From NCBI GenBank assembly GCA_016869595.1, contig VGDT01000007.1, forward strand, positions 1 to 64,000: a DNA stretch of 64,000 nt, read 5' to 3'. The translations under genes and the position numbers were made by a program. Within the stretch, counting starts at the first letter, position 1. Every line of letters begins with the position of its first letter. This stretch comes from Alphaproteobacteria bacterium. GTDB lineage: Bacteria > Pseudomonadota > Alphaproteobacteria > Rhizobiales > Beijerinckiaceae. Of this stretch, positions 37,886-46,607 are shown in pieces. The notes under the pieces were generated by a model. That model saw nothing but the letters and a program-made list of their open reading frames with translations, searched no databases and was not told the origin of the DNA.

Positions 37886-38287
37886 ATGAATTTGTTGCTT
37901 GTCGTTGCGGCGGCGCTCGTCGACGCTGACAATCGTGTGCTCATCGCGCAGCGGCCTGAAGGCAAGCAGCTTGCGGGTCTATGGGAATTTCCCGGCGGCA
38001 AAATTCATCCCGGCGAGCGGCCAGAAGATGCGCTGGCGCGCGAACTGGAAGAAGAGCTCGGCGTCCGCGTGTGCGCGCCCTGCCTTGCGCCGCTGACCTT
38101 CGCGAGCCACGCCTACGACGACTTCCATCTTCTAATGCCCCTTTACGTCTGCCGTAAGTGGGAGGGCTTTATTTCGCCAACGGAGGGACAGGCGGTGAAA
38201 TGGACGCGCGCGCGAGACCTTCGCAATTATCCAATGCCGCCCGCCGACGCGCCGCTGATCGGGCCGCTGATTGATCTGCTCGGGTAA
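37886..38287 (+). CDS. mutT: 8-oxo-dGTP diphosphatase, MutT type
   Basis: Nudix hydrolase that removes oxidised GTP from the nucleotide pool. The Nudix box GGKIHPGERPEDALARELEEELGV is complete in spacing (Gly-X5-Glu-X7-Arg-Glu-X2-Glu-Glu-X-Gly, quoted in parts: PGGKIHPGERPEDA and RELEEELGV). Start DADNRVLIAQRPEGKQLAGLWEFPGGK-like and the end VKWTRARDLRNYPMPPAD match the 8-oxo-dGTPase subgroup. ATG 37886 gives 133 residues; a TTG at 37874 overlaps the previous stop. It follows argJ in many relatives. Confidence 0.92.
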   Translation: MNLLLVVAAALVDADNRVLIAQRPEGKQLAGLWEFPGGKIHPGERPEDALARELEEELGVRVCAPCLAPLTFASHAYDDFHLLMPLYVCRKWEGFISPTEGQAVKWTRARDLRNYPMPPADAPLIGPLIDLLG

Positions 38288-38361
38288 TCGCAACGCCAAG
38301 CTGACCCTGCCAATTCTTTGTGCCATTATGGCCTTGATTGGTTGTTTGAGGATTGCCGACA

Positions 38362-39738
38362 ATGGGCATTGAAACATGGGGCGGCGGCGTTATTGAGCGC
38401 GCTCCCGACCGTCGCGCCCGCTATACGGCAGGGAAGGCTCTGCGCCAGAGTGTTTCGCGCGAGTCGCTCGCGGACTTCATGCCCGCCGCAAACCGGAACG
38501 CCGCGGCGATCATCGCCGAGACCGAGCGCGATCGGATACAGTCCTTACTTCCGCTTCGCCGCAAATCCATGGCGGCGTCTCCACACGCGTTTCTACGCGG
38601 CGCCGCCGACGTCATGGCCGCCGATCTTGCGACCCAGCCAGCGCCTGGAGTCCGCGCGCAGGTCTGCGGCGACTGCCATCTGATGAATTTTGGCGCCTTC
38701 GTCTCGCCAGAAGGACATGCGCTGTTCGACGTGAATGATTTCGACGAGACGCTGCCGAATGTCGACGTCACGATCGATTTGCGACGGTTCGCGACGAGCG
38801 TCGCCGTCGCGGCGCTCTGCGCCGATAAAAGTGAGCGAGCTGCAAGATCAACGGCTCGGGCCGCCATTAAGGCCTATCGCAAGGCTGTAGCGGAGCTTGC
38901 CGCCTTGCCGCCGCTCCGCGCCTGGAACACGCGCGTCCCGCTTCGCGATGTCGTCGCGGAACTCCGCAACCGGGTTCTCCCCGACGTTAGACACGCCGCT
39001 CAATCGGCGCGTCGAGAGGAAGACGATCATGCTGACGACTTTCCGAAGATTTCGAATGGAGCAAACGGCGACTCGCGAATCGAGGATAAGCCGCCGCGGC
39101 TCTTCCACTTCGACGAAAGCGTCGCCAACCAATTCGACGTCAATGGGCTGCTTGCCGCCGCATTCGCGAATTTGCTTCCGCATATTGCCTCTTTATTGCG
39201 CCGCTATCGTTTATGCGACATTGCCTTCAAGGCCGTTGGCGTTGGCAGCCTCGGGACCTATTGCACGGTCGCGCTGTTCATGAGCCCGGACGATGAGCCG
39301 CTGTTCATCCAAGTGAAGGAAGCAAAGCAGTCAGTGCTGGAGCGTTTTGGCGTTGGCGCATGGCCGAGCGCTCAGGCCGAGCGCGTCGTCAGAGGGCAAC
39401 GCATGATGCAGGCGGCTTCAGACATCTTCCTGGCCCCGATGAGCGACCCGGCTTCCCAGAGAGAGTTCTATATGCGCCAGCTAAAAACGCGCCGTCTGGG
39501 CGGGCTCACCGAATTGATGCAACGCCATGATTTGCTGGATTACGCCAAACTGTGCGGGCGCACATTGGCGCGCGCGCATGCGCGCTCCGCCGACGCAGCA
39601 ACTCTCGCGGGCTACATGGGGAAGAGCGAAGCATTCGACGATGCGCTCGCGTCCTTCGCGATGCTCTACGCAAAGCAGAATGCGAAGGACTATAAGGCAT
39701 TTTGCGAGCGGCTAGGCGCTATGCCTGCGCTTCCCTGA
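38362..39738 (+). CDS. DUF2252 family protein
   Basis: A 458-residue DUF2252 protein. The family is remotely related to aminoglycoside phosphotransferase/kinase folds: VCGDCHLMNFGAFVSPEG with the HXXN-like loop, LFDVNDFDETLPNVDVTIDL with an Asp-containing metal loop, and FKAVGVGSLGTYCTVALFM resembling a glycine loop, then FIQVKEAKQSVLE with a Lys. Function is unknown. The ATG at 38362 has GAGG 11 nt upstream; a TTG at 38353 keeps the frame. It stands alone, ending next to the convergent histidine kinase. Confidence 0.85.
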   Translation: MGIETWGGGVIERAPDRRARYTAGKALRQSVSRESLADFMPAANRNAAAIIAETERDRIQSLLPLRRKSMAASPHAFLRGAADVMAADLATQPAPGVRAQVCGDCHLMNFGAFVSPEGHALFDVNDFDETLPNVDVTIDLRRFATSVAVAALCADKSERAARSTARAAIKAYRKAVAELAALPPLRAWNTRVPLRDVVAELRNRVLPDVRHAAQSARREEDDHADDFPKISNGANGDSRIEDKPPRLFHFDESVANQFDVNGLLAAAFANLLPHIASLLRRYRLCDIAFKAVGVGSLGTYCTVALFMSPDDEPLFIQVKEAKQSVLERFGVGAWPSAQAERVVRGQRMMQAASDIFLAPMSDPASQREFYMRQLKTRRLGGLTELMQRHDLLDYAKLCGRTLARAHARSADAATLAGYMGKSEAFDDALASFAMLYAKQNAKDYKAFCERLGAMPALP

Positions 39739-40783
39739 CCGTCGCGTAGCTCGCCGGGATCGACAACGTCCAGATCAATCCCTCGGGCGGAAAATTCAGC
39801 GTCGCCGTTCCATCGAGCGCCTGGGCGACAAGGCGTTTGATGACCTTGTGGCCGAAACCTTCGCGTGGCGGCATCGCCACCGCCGGACCGCCGCTTTCAC
39901 GCCACTCGATATTGAGCCGCCCGTCGTCAAAGCGCCATGTCAGCGACACGGCCCCATCCGGTCGTGATAAGCCGCCGTAGCTCAGCGCATTCGTCGCGAG
40001 TTCATGCAAGGCAAGGCCGATGTTCTGCGCGGCCTCGGGTTTGAGCATGATTATCGGTCCGTCGATCTTGGCGCGCGCCGGCAGGTCGCCCCGCGCCACA
40101 TCCATGCAATAGGCGAGCTGAGCGCGCACCAATTCGCACATCGAGGCGCCGCGCCAGTCCTGCGACACGAGCAGATCATGCGCCATCGACAGCGCCTGCA
40201 GCCGCGCGGCGAATTTGCGCTGAAACTCTTCGAGCGACGGCGAGCCAGCGGCCGTCTGCCGCGCCATCGCCTGAACGACGGCGAGCAGATTCTTCGAGCG
40301 ATGCACAAGTTCGCGCAGCAGAACGCGCACATGCTGCTCGCGCTGCTTGCGCGGCGTGATGTCGCGCGCGGTGCCGAGAATGCGCACCGCCCTGCCGTCC
40401 TCGAAAAAGGTGCGGCCGCGCACCGAGACCCAGCGCTCGATGCGGTCGGTCTGACCGATCACGCGATATTCAATCTCGTAATCGCCTTCGTGAGTAGGAT
40501 CGAGCGCGACGCCGACCGCCTCCTTGGTGCGCTTCTTGTCCTGCGGATGCAGCGCGCTGCGGAAAATCTCGAAACTTGCCGGGACGCCCTCGGGAAGCCC
40601 CCACAGGCGGCGCACGCGCTCGTCGATATGCACCTCGCCGGTGACGAGGTTCCAGTCCCAGATGCCGGTGCGCCCCGCGTCGAGCGCGAGCTGCATCCGC
40701 TCGAGGGCGAACGCCTGCTCGTCGCAGAAGGAAGTCGCGTGGCGCGCATCCTCAGTTTCTGGGCGAATTTCCGTGTCGGTCAC
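39719..40783 (-). CDS. PAS domain sensor histidine kinase (HWE/HisKA_2 type)
   Basis: A soluble kinase of 354 residues. A PAS domain lies at residues 25-145 (ERMQLALDAGRTGIWDWNLVTGEVH; RVIGQTDRIERWVSVRGRTFFEDG; GTARDITPRK, in that order), then the dimerisation/phosphoacceptor helix LLRELVHRSKNLLAVVQAMA with His161, and an ATPase domain with ALHELATNALSYGG and GFGHKVIKRLV. It has no membrane segment, so it senses a cytoplasmic cue. I chose GTG 40783, which lies just downstream of the parE stop; a longer frame would overlap parE by about 90 bp. No response regulator is adjacent. Confidence 0.85.
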   Translation of the reverse strand: MTDTEIRPETEDARHATSFCDEQAFALERMQLALDAGRTGIWDWNLVTGEVHIDERVRRLWGLPEGVPASFEIFRSALHPQDKKRTKEAVGVALDPTHEGDYEIEYRVIGQTDRIERWVSVRGRTFFEDGRAVRILGTARDITPRKQREQHVRVLLRELVHRSKNLLAVVQAMARQTAAGSPSLEEFQRKFAARLQALSMAHDLLVSQDWRGASMCELVRAQLAYCMDVARGDLPARAKIDGPIIMLKPEAAQNIGLALHELATNALSYGGLSRPDGAVSLTWRFDDGRLNIEWRESGGPAVAMPPREGFGHKVIKRLVAQALDGTATLNFPPEGLIWTLSIPASYATVREAQA

Positions 40784-40845
40784 TCGGCGCCTATCGTCGG
40801 TTGGGAGCCTCGCAGCATACTCCCGGACGAGCCCGGACGCGAGGG

Positions 40846-42861
40846 CTAGATATCGACGAGCTCCGCCGCGAAGGCGGCGCGTTCCTGAATGAAGGCGAAG
40901 CGCGCTTCCGCCCTGTTGCCCATCAGCCGCTCGACGCAATCGGCGGTCTCCTCGCGGTCTTCCGGTTCGACGACGACCTTAAGAAGGGTGCGCTTTGTCG
41001 GATCCATCGTCGTTTCCTTGAGCTGAGCCGCGCTCATCTCGCCCAGTCCCTTGAAGCGGCTCGTCTCGATCTTTCCTTTGCCGGTCAATTCCTTGGCGAT
41101 CAGCTCGTCGCGATGCTCATTGTCGCGCGCATAGACGGTTTTCGCGCCCTGCGTCAGCTTATAGAGCGGCGGCTGCGCCAGATAGAGATGGCCGTTCTCG
41201 ATCAGACGCGGCATCTGCCGATAGAAAAAAGTGATGAGCAGCGACGCGATATGCGCGCCGTCGACGTCGGCGTCGGTCATCACGATCACCTTCTCGTAAC
41301 GCAGATCCTCGTCGCGATAATGCGCGCCCAATCCGCAGCCGAGCGCCTGAGTCAGATCGGCGAGCTGCTGATTGGCGAGGAGCTTGTCTTTCGTCGCGGA
41401 GGCGACGTTCAAAATCTTGCCGCGCAACGGCAATATGGCCTGCGTCGCGCGGTTGCGCCCCTCCTTCGCCGAGCCGCCGGCTGAGTCGCCTTCGACGATG
41501 AACAGTTCCGAGCCCTGCGCCGAATTATTCGTGCAATCGACGAGCTTGCCGGGCAGCCGCAGCTTGCGCGTCGCGGTCTTGCGGGCGATGTCCTTCTCGG
41601 CGCGGCGGCGCAGGCGCTCCTCGGCGCGCTCCACCGCAAAATCCAGCAGCTTATTAGCCTGCGACGGCGCGCCGGCGAGCCAATGGTCGAAGGCGTCGCG
41701 CACCGCGCTCTCGACGATGCGCGAAGCTTCGACGCTCATCAGCCGGCTTTTGTTTTGGCCCTGAAACTCCGGCTCGCGGATGAAGACGGAGATCATCGCG
41801 GCCGACTGGCCCATGAGATCGTCGGCGGCGACGTCCTTGGCGCGCTTCGACTGCCCGACGCGTTCGGCGTGATCCTTGAGCGCCTTCAAAAGCGCGGCGC
41901 GAAATCCCGCTTCATGCGTCCCGCCGTCAGGCGTCGGAATGGTGTTGCAATAGGAATGGACGAAGCCGTCGTCCTCGGCGAGCCAGGAGACCGCCCATTC
42001 CAGCGAACCGTGGCCGCCTTCCTTCGTGATCTTGCCGATGAAGGGCTGGTCGGTGACGAGCTCGTGGCCGTGGATTTCGCGCGCCAGATAATCCTTGAGA
42101 CCACCAGGAAAGCGCAGCACCGCCTCATGCGGCGTATCGGCGCCTGGCTCGATCAGCGATGGATCACAGCGCCAGCGGATTTCGACGCCGCCGAAGAGAT
42201 AGGCTTTGGAGCGCGACATGCGGAAGAGCCGCGCCGGCTTCCAATGCGCGTTCGCGCCGAAAATCTGCGCATCGGGCTTGAAGCGCACCTTGGTGCCGCG
42301 CCGATTGGCGATGCGCCCAAGCGATTTAAGCTTGCCGAGCGGTTCTCCGCGCGAAAACTCCTGCCGGTAAAGTTCGCCGCCTGTCGCGACCTCGACTTCG
42401 AGCTTCTCGGACAGCGCATTGACGACAGAAACGCCGACGCCATGCAACCCGCCTGAGGTCTGATAGGCGCCGCTGTCGAATTTGCCGCCGGCGTGGAGCG
42501 TCGTCATCACCACTTCCAGCGCCGATTTCTTGGGAAACTTCGGATGCGGATCGACGGGAATGCCGCGGCCATTGTCGATGACGGCGAGCCAGCCTCCTGT
42601 TTCCAACGTCACTTCGATGAAAGTCGCATGGCCGGCCACGGCTTCGTCCATCGCGTTATCCAGCACCTCGGCGAAAAGGTGATGCATCGCCGCTTCGTCG
42701 GTGCCGCCAATATACATGCCGGGGCGCCGGCGGACGGGCTCGAGCCCCTCCAGCACTTCGATGGAGGCGGCCGAATATTCAGCCGGACCTCGTTTTGCGG
42801 CGGGTTTCGCTGCAGGCGGTTTGCGCGCCGCGCCGCTGAAAAGATCGGGTTTTGAAGCCAT
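40846..42861 (-). CDS. parE: DNA topoisomerase IV subunit B
   Basis: ATPase subunit of topoisomerase IV, which unlinks sister chromosomes. The 671 residues are ParE-sized (GyrB is about 800). Marks are the GHKL ATPase: EVLDNAMDEAVAG, VIDNGRGIPVDPHP, TSGGLHGVGVSVVNAL; the transducer; and the TOPRIM domain: LFIVEGDSAGGSAKEGRNR, VIVMTDADVDGAHIASLL. C-terminal FKGLGEMSAAQLKETTMDP is typical. The first 25 residues (Lys/Ala/Pro-rich) are a variable extension. parC is not in the window. Confidence 0.94.
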   Translation of the reverse strand: MASKPDLFSGAARKPPAAKPAAKRGPAEYSAASIEVLEGLEPVRRRPGMYIGGTDEAAMHHLFAEVLDNAMDEAVAGHATFIEVTLETGGWLAVIDNGRGIPVDPHPKFPKKSALEVVMTTLHAGGKFDSGAYQTSGGLHGVGVSVVNALSEKLEVEVATGGELYRQEFSRGEPLGKLKSLGRIANRRGTKVRFKPDAQIFGANAHWKPARLFRMSRSKAYLFGGVEIRWRCDPSLIEPGADTPHEAVLRFPGGLKDYLAREIHGHELVTDQPFIGKITKEGGHGSLEWAVSWLAEDDGFVHSYCNTIPTPDGGTHEAGFRAALLKALKDHAERVGQSKRAKDVAADDLMGQSAAMISVFIREPEFQGQNKSRLMSVEASRIVESAVRDAFDHWLAGAPSQANKLLDFAVERAEERLRRRAEKDIARKTATRKLRLPGKLVDCTNNSAQGSELFIVEGDSAGGSAKEGRNRATQAILPLRGKILNVASATKDKLLANQQLADLTQALGCGLGAHYRDEDLRYEKVIVMTDADVDGAHIASLLITFFYRQMPRLIENGHLYLAQPPLYKLTQGAKTVYARDNEHRDELIAKELTGKGKIETSRFKGLGEMSAAQLKETTMDPTKRTLLKVVVEPEDREETADCVERLMGNRAEARFAFIQERAAFAAELVDI

Positions 42862-43054
42862 GGGCGATATTAGCGCGATTCGGGATCGGGTGGGCCGGTC
42901 GAGCGCAGCCGTTTCGCCGCGGCCGACACATGGCCTTCACAAAAAAGGCAGATGCCGCTTTGACTTGTCGCATAGGCGACACTGGGGCATGCTCTGGCCC
43001 GACTGAATACTCTCCTAAGGATTATCGCTCAATCAAAAAAATTTGGAGCAATCC

Positions 43055-44623
43055 ATGGCGCAAATTCAAGAATTGGCGGTCTACGAGGTCGACGTCGCGC
43101 CGCCAACCGGCAAAGCCTTCACGCCAGCTTTCTTTGTCGAAAGCACCGCGCCCGAAAATATTGACGATAAGGAGAGCGCTTTACCGACGCCGGACTACTG
43201 CAAGCCTTCAACGATCGACCAAATCGTCGAAACATTGGCCAAGCAGCAAAAGCCTAAACTCTTGATCACCGTGCACGGCTTCAATACGCCGCGCGACAAA
43301 GTCCTCGAGACCTACCGTAAGTCGTTCGTCGCGGTGAACGAGGACGATGAGCTCCAAGGGCGCGGCGTCGTCTGCGTCGGCTATCGCTGGCCGTCGGAAT
43401 CCATGGGAACGCCTTGGCGAACTGGTTTGAACGCCGCCCCATTCTTCCTGCTCGGTATTTTGTTCGCATCACTCGCCGCTGTGTATCTGGTGAATTTCCG
43501 ATTCGAGATATGCGAGTGGGGGAAATTTTGGCGCGTCGCCGTAACCGCCATAACGGCGACGATGGCCGTCATCCCGCTTACGCTGTTTCTGCTGCGGCTC
43601 ATCGTCTATTTCCGCGACGGCTTTCGAGCGACGAATTACGGCGTGCCGGACCTTGTCAATCTGATCCGTGAGATCGACGACAGATTGGCGCAAAAGCCGA
43701 AACCGCGACTCTTCAGGGCCCGCGCCGACGATCTCTCCGCAAGGGTCGACCTTTCCTTTATCGGCCATAGCATGGGCGGCTTCGTCGTCACCAACGCCGT
43801 GCGCATTCTGTCCGACGTGTTTTCGCCCGAGGCGATCGCGGCCATGCGCTACGGCGTGGAAATGCCCGGAAGCTATGACGAGAGGAAGCAGCGCGAACAG
43901 AGATCGAAGATCGGCAAGAGTTTTCTGTTGCGCCGCCTGGTGCTGGTCTCGCCCGACATTCCGGCGGAAGTGCTGCTTCTGGGCCGAAGCAATGCGCTGC
44001 ACTCGTCATTGATCCGCTTTCAGGAGGCGCATCTCTTCTCCAACGAGGGCGATGAAGTCTTGCGCGACATTTCGACGACGGCGAATTTCTTTTCGCTGCC
44101 GACGAAGAGCCGCAGGTTTGGCTATCGGCTCGGCAATGTCGGCGTGCTGACCGGATGGGGAATTTCGGAACAGCTGACGCTCGGCAATTTGCGCGTCGGC
44201 GCTCGCACGCTGTATCAGCTTTATGCCGAACTCGACGCCGCGCAGTCCGAAGAATCCTTCGCCCAGCGACTCACCTATTTCGACTGCACCGATAGCATCG
44301 ACGCCGATGGCTTTGGGGTGGTGACGGATGCGATTACCGGCAGGTCGCCGAATCTGTCCTGGCTCGGACATTTGCATCTGCTTTGGATCTATGTCACGGG
44401 CAAGGTCGACGTCCATTCCGGCTACTTCTTGAAGCCGAGCCTCGTGCGTCAGCTTATTTATCGATTTGCGGCGATCGGCTATGGCGATTCTGAAAAGCTC
44501 TACGGCGGTCTGTCCGCTTTGAGGGCGCTGTGTGAAGAATATCAGATCAAGGCGCTGAAACCCGGCGAGCGCAGCATCGCCGCCGCTACAGCGCAGGACT
44601 CCGTCCACGCCGCGTCACTATGA
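43055..44623 (+). CDS. Membrane-anchored alpha/beta hydrolase of unknown specificity
   Basis: A 522-residue protein. An alpha/beta hydrolase fold begins with LLITVHGFNTPRDKVLETYR and has the nucleophile Ser239 in DLSFIGHSMGGFVVTNAV. Between these, residues 125-195 hold two hydrophobic segments (PFFLLGILFASLAAVYLVNF and VAVTAITATMAVIPLTLFLL) that should anchor the enzyme in the membrane. The lower half (FGYRLGNVGVLTGWGI and beyond) is unassigned. It starts behind GGAG (8 nt) and overlaps the following membrane-protein gene by ATGA, so the two are translationally coupled. A lipase/esterase role is possible but not shown. Confidence 0.82.
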   Translation: MAQIQELAVYEVDVAPPTGKAFTPAFFVESTAPENIDDKESALPTPDYCKPSTIDQIVETLAKQQKPKLLITVHGFNTPRDKVLETYRKSFVAVNEDDELQGRGVVCVGYRWPSESMGTPWRTGLNAAPFFLLGILFASLAAVYLVNFRFEICEWGKFWRVAVTAITATMAVIPLTLFLLRLIVYFRDGFRATNYGVPDLVNLIREIDDRLAQKPKPRLFRARADDLSARVDLSFIGHSMGGFVVTNAVRILSDVFSPEAIAAMRYGVEMPGSYDERKQREQRSKIGKSFLLRRLVLVSPDIPAEVLLLGRSNALHSSLIRFQEAHLFSNEGDEVLRDISTTANFFSLPTKSRRFGYRLGNVGVLTGWGISEQLTLGNLRVGARTLYQLYAELDAAQSEESFAQRLTYFDCTDSIDADGFGVVTDAITGRSPNLSWLGHLHLLWIYVTGKVDVHSGYFLKPSLVRQLIYRFAAIGYGDSEKLYGGLSALRALCEEYQIKALKPGERSIAAATAQDSVHAASL

Positions 44624-45111
44624 TCGGACTGGTCGTCGTATCTTTAAGCGTGCTGCTGCCGCTGGCGCATCTCGCCCTGAGCAAAGTCCCGAGGACTCGC
44701 GCGCGCGTCGTTCGCCTGCTGCTGCTTTACGCGCTTGTTTTAGACGTCGGCGTCATCGGCCTGCCGCTCGGCTTCATCCCTCATGTCTTCTTCGCCGATC
44801 AAACGGCGCGGATGATCGGATGGGCGCCGGGCAGCCCATTCCAATTCGAAGTCGGCGTTCACGACGGCGCCTGGGGCGTTCTTGGCTTTCTTTGCATCTG
44901 GATCGGCGGCTCGTTTTGGCTGGCCACAGGACTCGGCTGGTCGCTGTTCATGCTTGGGGCGACCTACGGACACATCGTGCAGACGCTTCGGGCTGGCGAC
45001 TATGCGCCCTATAATTTTTTGACGATTTTTTCCGACGGCTTTGTCGCCCTTTGGCTGCTGCTGCTTCTCTATCTTCGGCATCGCTGGGACGAGAAGGATG
45101 CATGGAGATGA
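44620..45111 (+). CDS. DUF6790-like integral membrane protein
   Basis: A 163-residue protein with four predicted transmembrane segments: VVVSLSVLLPLAHLAL, LLLLYALVLDVGVIGLPLGF, WGVLGFLCIWIGGSFWLATG, and FSDGFVALWLLLLLYLRH. The stretch FEVGVHDGAWGVLGFL is typical of the DUF6790 family as I know it. Function is unknown. Its ATG overlaps the hydrolase stop (ATGA at 44620), so it is likely the partner of that hydrolase. Confidence 0.75.
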   Translation: MIGLVVVSLSVLLPLAHLALSKVPRTRARVVRLLLLYALVLDVGVIGLPLGFIPHVFFADQTARMIGWAPGSPFQFEVGVHDGAWGVLGFLCIWIGGSFWLATGLGWSLFMLGATYGHIVQTLRAGDYAPYNFLTIFSDGFVALWLLLLLYLRHRWDEKDAWR

Positions 45112-45165
45112 AGAGTCACGCGATTATGCAACCAGCAATCTTGCTTTTCGGCGTTTGAGGCGAAG

Positions 45166-45912
45166 ATGGAAACAAAGGTCGATGCGATCGCGGAGGGCAT
45201 TTATCGCTTATCGACTTTCGTGCCGGAGATCGCAGCGCCGGCTGGTTTCACCTTCAACCAGTTTCTCATCGACGCCGAAGAGCCGCTGCTGTTTCATTGC
45301 GGCCCGCGGTCACTGTTTCCGTCCGTCTCCAAGGCATTGAGCGCGATCATGCCGGTCGAGCGGCTGCGCTGGATTTCCTTCGGCCATATCGAAGCTGATG
45401 AATGCGGCTCGATGAATCTCTGGCTCGCCGCCGCCCCTCAGGCGCAAGTGGTTCATGGCCAGACGGCCTGCATGGTGTCGCTGAACGATCTCGCTGACCG
45501 GCCGCCGCGCGCCCTTGCCGACGGCGACGTCATGGATATTGGCGGAAGGCGCGTGCGCTACATCGATACGCCGCATGTTCCGCATGCGTGGGAATCGGGA
45601 TTGATTTACGAAGAGACCACCCGCACGCTTTTTTGCGGCGATCTCTTCACGCAAATCGGCCAGGGACCAGCCGTCACCAAAGAGAGCGTGCTCGAAGCGG
45701 CAATCGCGGCGGAAAACGCCTTTCAAGCCACTTCGCTAACGCCGGCGACGGGCCCGACGATTCGCATGCTCGCGGCGCTCGAGCCTCGCCGTCTCGCGGT
45801 GATGCATGGCTCGAGTTACGAAGGCGATTGCGCCGACCTGCTTTCGCAGCTCGCGCATTATTATGAAGCTGCGCTTGCAGCGAAAAGCGCTGTGGGCCTT
45901 CGCGAGGGTTAG
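45166..45912 (+). CDS. MBL-fold diiron (flavodiiron/ODP-like) protein
   Basis: A 248-residue metallo-beta-lactamase-fold protein with the metal-binding pattern of the oxygen-binding diiron domain of flavodiiron proteins: HIEADECGSMN (H-x-E-x-D), a His in DTPHVPHAWESG, Asp in TLFCGDLFTQIG, and His in RLAVMHGSSYEGD. No flavodoxin domain is attached, unlike classical FprA/ROO proteins. Reduction of oxygen or NO is possible in principle, but an electron donor is not encoded here. It starts 54 bp after the DUF6790-like gene on the same strand. Confidence 0.84.
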   Translation: METKVDAIAEGIYRLSTFVPEIAAPAGFTFNQFLIDAEEPLLFHCGPRSLFPSVSKALSAIMPVERLRWISFGHIEADECGSMNLWLAAAPQAQVVHGQTACMVSLNDLADRPPRALADGDVMDIGGRRVRYIDTPHVPHAWESGLIYEETTRTLFCGDLFTQIGQGPAVTKESVLEAAIAAENAFQATSLTPATGPTIRMLAALEPRRLAVMHGSSYEGDCADLLSQLAHYYEAALAAKSAVGLREG

Positions 45913-46010
45913 GAATTTCGGAAAATCATAGGGATTTGCTGGTTGCGAGAGAACCGACGAATCGTGCACGACGCAAAACTATTCCGCTCGAATCGAAGTG
46001 GGGAATAACT

Positions 46011-46214
46011 ATGGCCAGAGTAGCCACGACAACTGACTATGTCGATGTTGAGGGTGATTATGGCTGTGTCGAAGGAGTTGAAGTCACGTGCGTTAGATGC
46101 GGTCACTCAGAACAAAGTTGTGGCACAGAAGAAGGATCGCTAAATCGTTGCGCGTACCTGCTTCGTGAAAACTGTCCACTCAGTGAATGTAATTTTTACG
46201 TTGTGAGCGCATAA
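46011..46214 (+). CDS. Cys-rich miniprotein of unknown function
   Basis: A 67-residue frame beginning MARVATTTDYVDVEGDYGCV. It has seven Cys, including CVRCGHSEQSC and ENCPLSECNFYV, which suggests a zinc or disulfide knuckle. GGGGAA 7 nt before the ATG supports the start. Its codon use is clearly more AT-rich than the flanking genes (GTTGAGGGTGATTATGGC, TTAGATGCGG), which hints at acquisition. I know no family for it; a chance frame cannot be excluded, but the Cys pattern and ribosome-binding site speak for a gene. Confidence 0.6.
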   Translation: MARVATTTDYVDVEGDYGCVEGVEVTCVRCGHSEQSCGTEEGSLNRCAYLLRENCPLSECNFYVVSA

Positions 46215-46607
46215 GACTGGCGACCCGACTTTCGGCGCTATTATGTGTGACTTGTGGTCAGATACGCTTGCGTAGCTCATCGTGGCAACGCTGAGAGCGT
46301 CCGCGTCCATTGATTGGTAGTGGGTCTTCGGTGCCCCTTCGATCGGCATCGCAGTCCTCGTGCTTCGAGACAGCGGCTTCGCCGCTTCCTCAGCATGAGG
46401 ACTGATTGTTGTCGCCATACAGGATGAAGCGCGAACCTAAGGCCCCTCACCCTGAGGAGGCTCCGCAGGAGCCGTCTCGAAGGGCGAGGGGCCGATGGCG
46501 TGAGCGTCGCCCGACGAATTGCGATATCACGCTTCGAGACTTTCATCCACGCATCGACGCCGTATTGATCCTGCGGTAAGACTTTCAGGCAAAATCTAAA
46601 GGACAAA
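46215..46607. other. 393-bp intergenic region with an R4 repeat
   Basis: No gene is supported. It contains an R4 palindromic repeat (46352-46494), preceded by about 135 bp of unique sequence. Just before the ABC binding-protein gene lies AAAGGA, its ribosome-binding site. I see no tRNA. Confidence 0.65.
46352..46494. repeat. Palindromic intergenic repeat, two arms (family R4)
   Basis: Arms CAGTCCTCGTGCTTCGAGAC / CTCAGCATGAGGACTG (46352-46402) and CCCTCACCCTGAGGAGGCTC / CCGTCTCGAAGGGCGAGGGG (46440-46494). Same family as 29125-29290. Confidence 0.8.
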
